Positions 14,121 through 14,408 of a stretch of DNA of 14,408 nucleotides are shown piece by piece. Origin of the DNA: Planctomycetota bacterium (GTDB taxonomy: Bacteria > Planctomycetota > Phycisphaerae > WQYP01 > JAJZKY01); the NCBI GenBank assembly GCA_021803885.1, contig JAJZKY010000032.1, positions 1 through 14,408 on the forward strand, written 5' to 3'. The stretch's first letter is position 1, and each line of letters opens with the position of its first letter. The position numbers were made by a program, and so were the translations under genes. The notes under the pieces were generated by a model. That model was not told the DNA's origin and searched no databases. It worked only from the letters and a program-made list of their open reading frames with translations.

Positions 14121-14303
14121 CTGCTGGCACTTTCCTTTCGGCGTAATGAGAAAATGATAATCGGCGATAACATTGAGGTTATGGTTCTGGATATCTCGAA
14201 CGAATCTGTAAAGATTGGGATTATCTGCATCTTATTATCAGGACATATTATCGTAAAATTATTCAATAAATACAGGCATTATTCGCACAAATATGTCCCG
14301 TAA
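14121..14303 (+). CDS. csrA: CsrA-like RNA-binding protein, CTG start and atypical C-terminus
   Basis: CsrA is a small dimeric regulator that binds GGA-containing leader RNAs. From CTG 14121 the frame reads as M-LALSFRRNEKMIIGDNIE, then VMVLDISNESVKIGI, which aligns closely with the CsrA N-terminus (MLVLSRKxxExIxIGDxIEV). After KIGI, where most CsrA proteins continue DAP..V.VHR.E, this protein reads ICILLSGHIIVKLFNKY to TAA 14301-14303. The 60-residue length is normal. In another frame (from GAT 14219) the DNA encodes a short RTYYRKIIQ before TAA 14267, faintly like a CsrA tail, so a frameshift is possible. The first 35 residues include the usual N-terminal strand, but the RNA-contacting R44 region is lost. 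It may be a pseudogene, a divergent paralogue, or have a start and frame altered by sequence error. Confidence 0.6.
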   Translation: MLALSFRRNEKMIIGDNIEVMVLDISNESVKIGIICILLSGHIIVKLFNKYRHYSHKYVP

Positions 14304-14312
14304 CCGTTCACG
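14300..14312 (+). repeat. Copy of the 13-bp interspersed motif
   Basis: GTAACCGTTCACG, differing by one base from the copies at 1249-1261 and 1358-1370. It overlaps the stop of the csrA-like ORF. Confidence 0.6.
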
Positions 14313-14408
14313 GGTAAAATAGAAAAATCAGCCGGGATATGCCGCTTTTCATCGCCAATACCGCCACCACAGATAACACGAATGAAATGGATAGAAATGG
14401 AAGGTACC
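14304..14408. other. Right-edge sequence, no gene
   Basis: No ORF or RNA gene was seen. The phrase CCACAGATAACACGAATGAA (14370-14389) resembles filler sequence I have met between genes in related genomes, so this may be interspersed repeat DNA next to the 13-bp motif. That is a recollection, not a search result. Confidence 0.3.

Noticed and set aside
14125..14141. TGGCAC followed by a T-rich stretch, sigma-54-like
   Set aside because: The GC of the -12 element is not at the required spacing, and the site lies within the csrA-like coding region.
14403..14408. GGTACC (KpnI site) at the exact right edge
   Set aside because: A single 6-base palindrome at a window edge is not evidence of a cloning junction.

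Overview
The window looks like chromosomal DNA of a Gram-negative-type bacterium, most probably a planctomycete (Phycisphaerae-like). This is inferred from gene content: a secreted NPCBM-domain protein beside a secreted squalene/prenyltransferase-toroid protein, sigma-54, a heptose epimerase, and an IS701-like transposase of a type I associate with planctomycetes. No rRNA, tRNA or CRISPR array was seen.

Layout. (1) 1-1006, minus: N-terminal two thirds of rpoN, cut by the left edge. (2) 1007-1680: gene-poor, with a candidate rpoN promoter and two nested inverted repeats that look like interspersed repeat DNA. (3) 1681-3621, plus: large ArnT/PMT-type membrane glycosyltransferase. (4) 3729-5611: a small plus-strand ORF of unknown function split by a 1483-bp IS701-like element (3866-5348). 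The element has perfect 17-bp terminal inverted repeats, a YTAR-type target duplication (TTAG/TTAA) and a transposase gene killed by an in-frame TGA. Removing the element and one target copy restores one continuous ORF. (5) 8976-5807, minus: apparent three-gene operon of secreted toroid-repeat protein, secreted NPCBM protein, and membrane protein with two zinc ribbons and a bacterial PH domain. (6) 9304-13867, plus: apparent operon of N-carbamoylputrescine amidase (aguB), agmatine deiminase (aguA), heptose-epimerase-like SDR (hldD-like), a lipoprotein of unknown function, and a NodB-type polysaccharide deacetylase. (7) 13868-14408: a strong inverted repeat, a CsrA-like small ORF that apparently starts at CTG and has an unusual C-terminus, and interspersed repeat sequence.

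How the genes work together. aguA and aguB together convert agmatine to putrescine through N-carbamoylputrescine. Their neighbours (hldD-like, lipoprotein, deacetylase), like the glycosyltransferase further left, point to envelope or surface glycan assembly. The minus-strand trio is probably envelope-associated, with two secreted proteins and one membrane protein, but its function is unknown. It is the best candidate here for an undescribed gene set. A 13-bp motif (GTAACCGTTCACG and close variants) occurs four times, always between genes, and marks what look like interspersed repeats.
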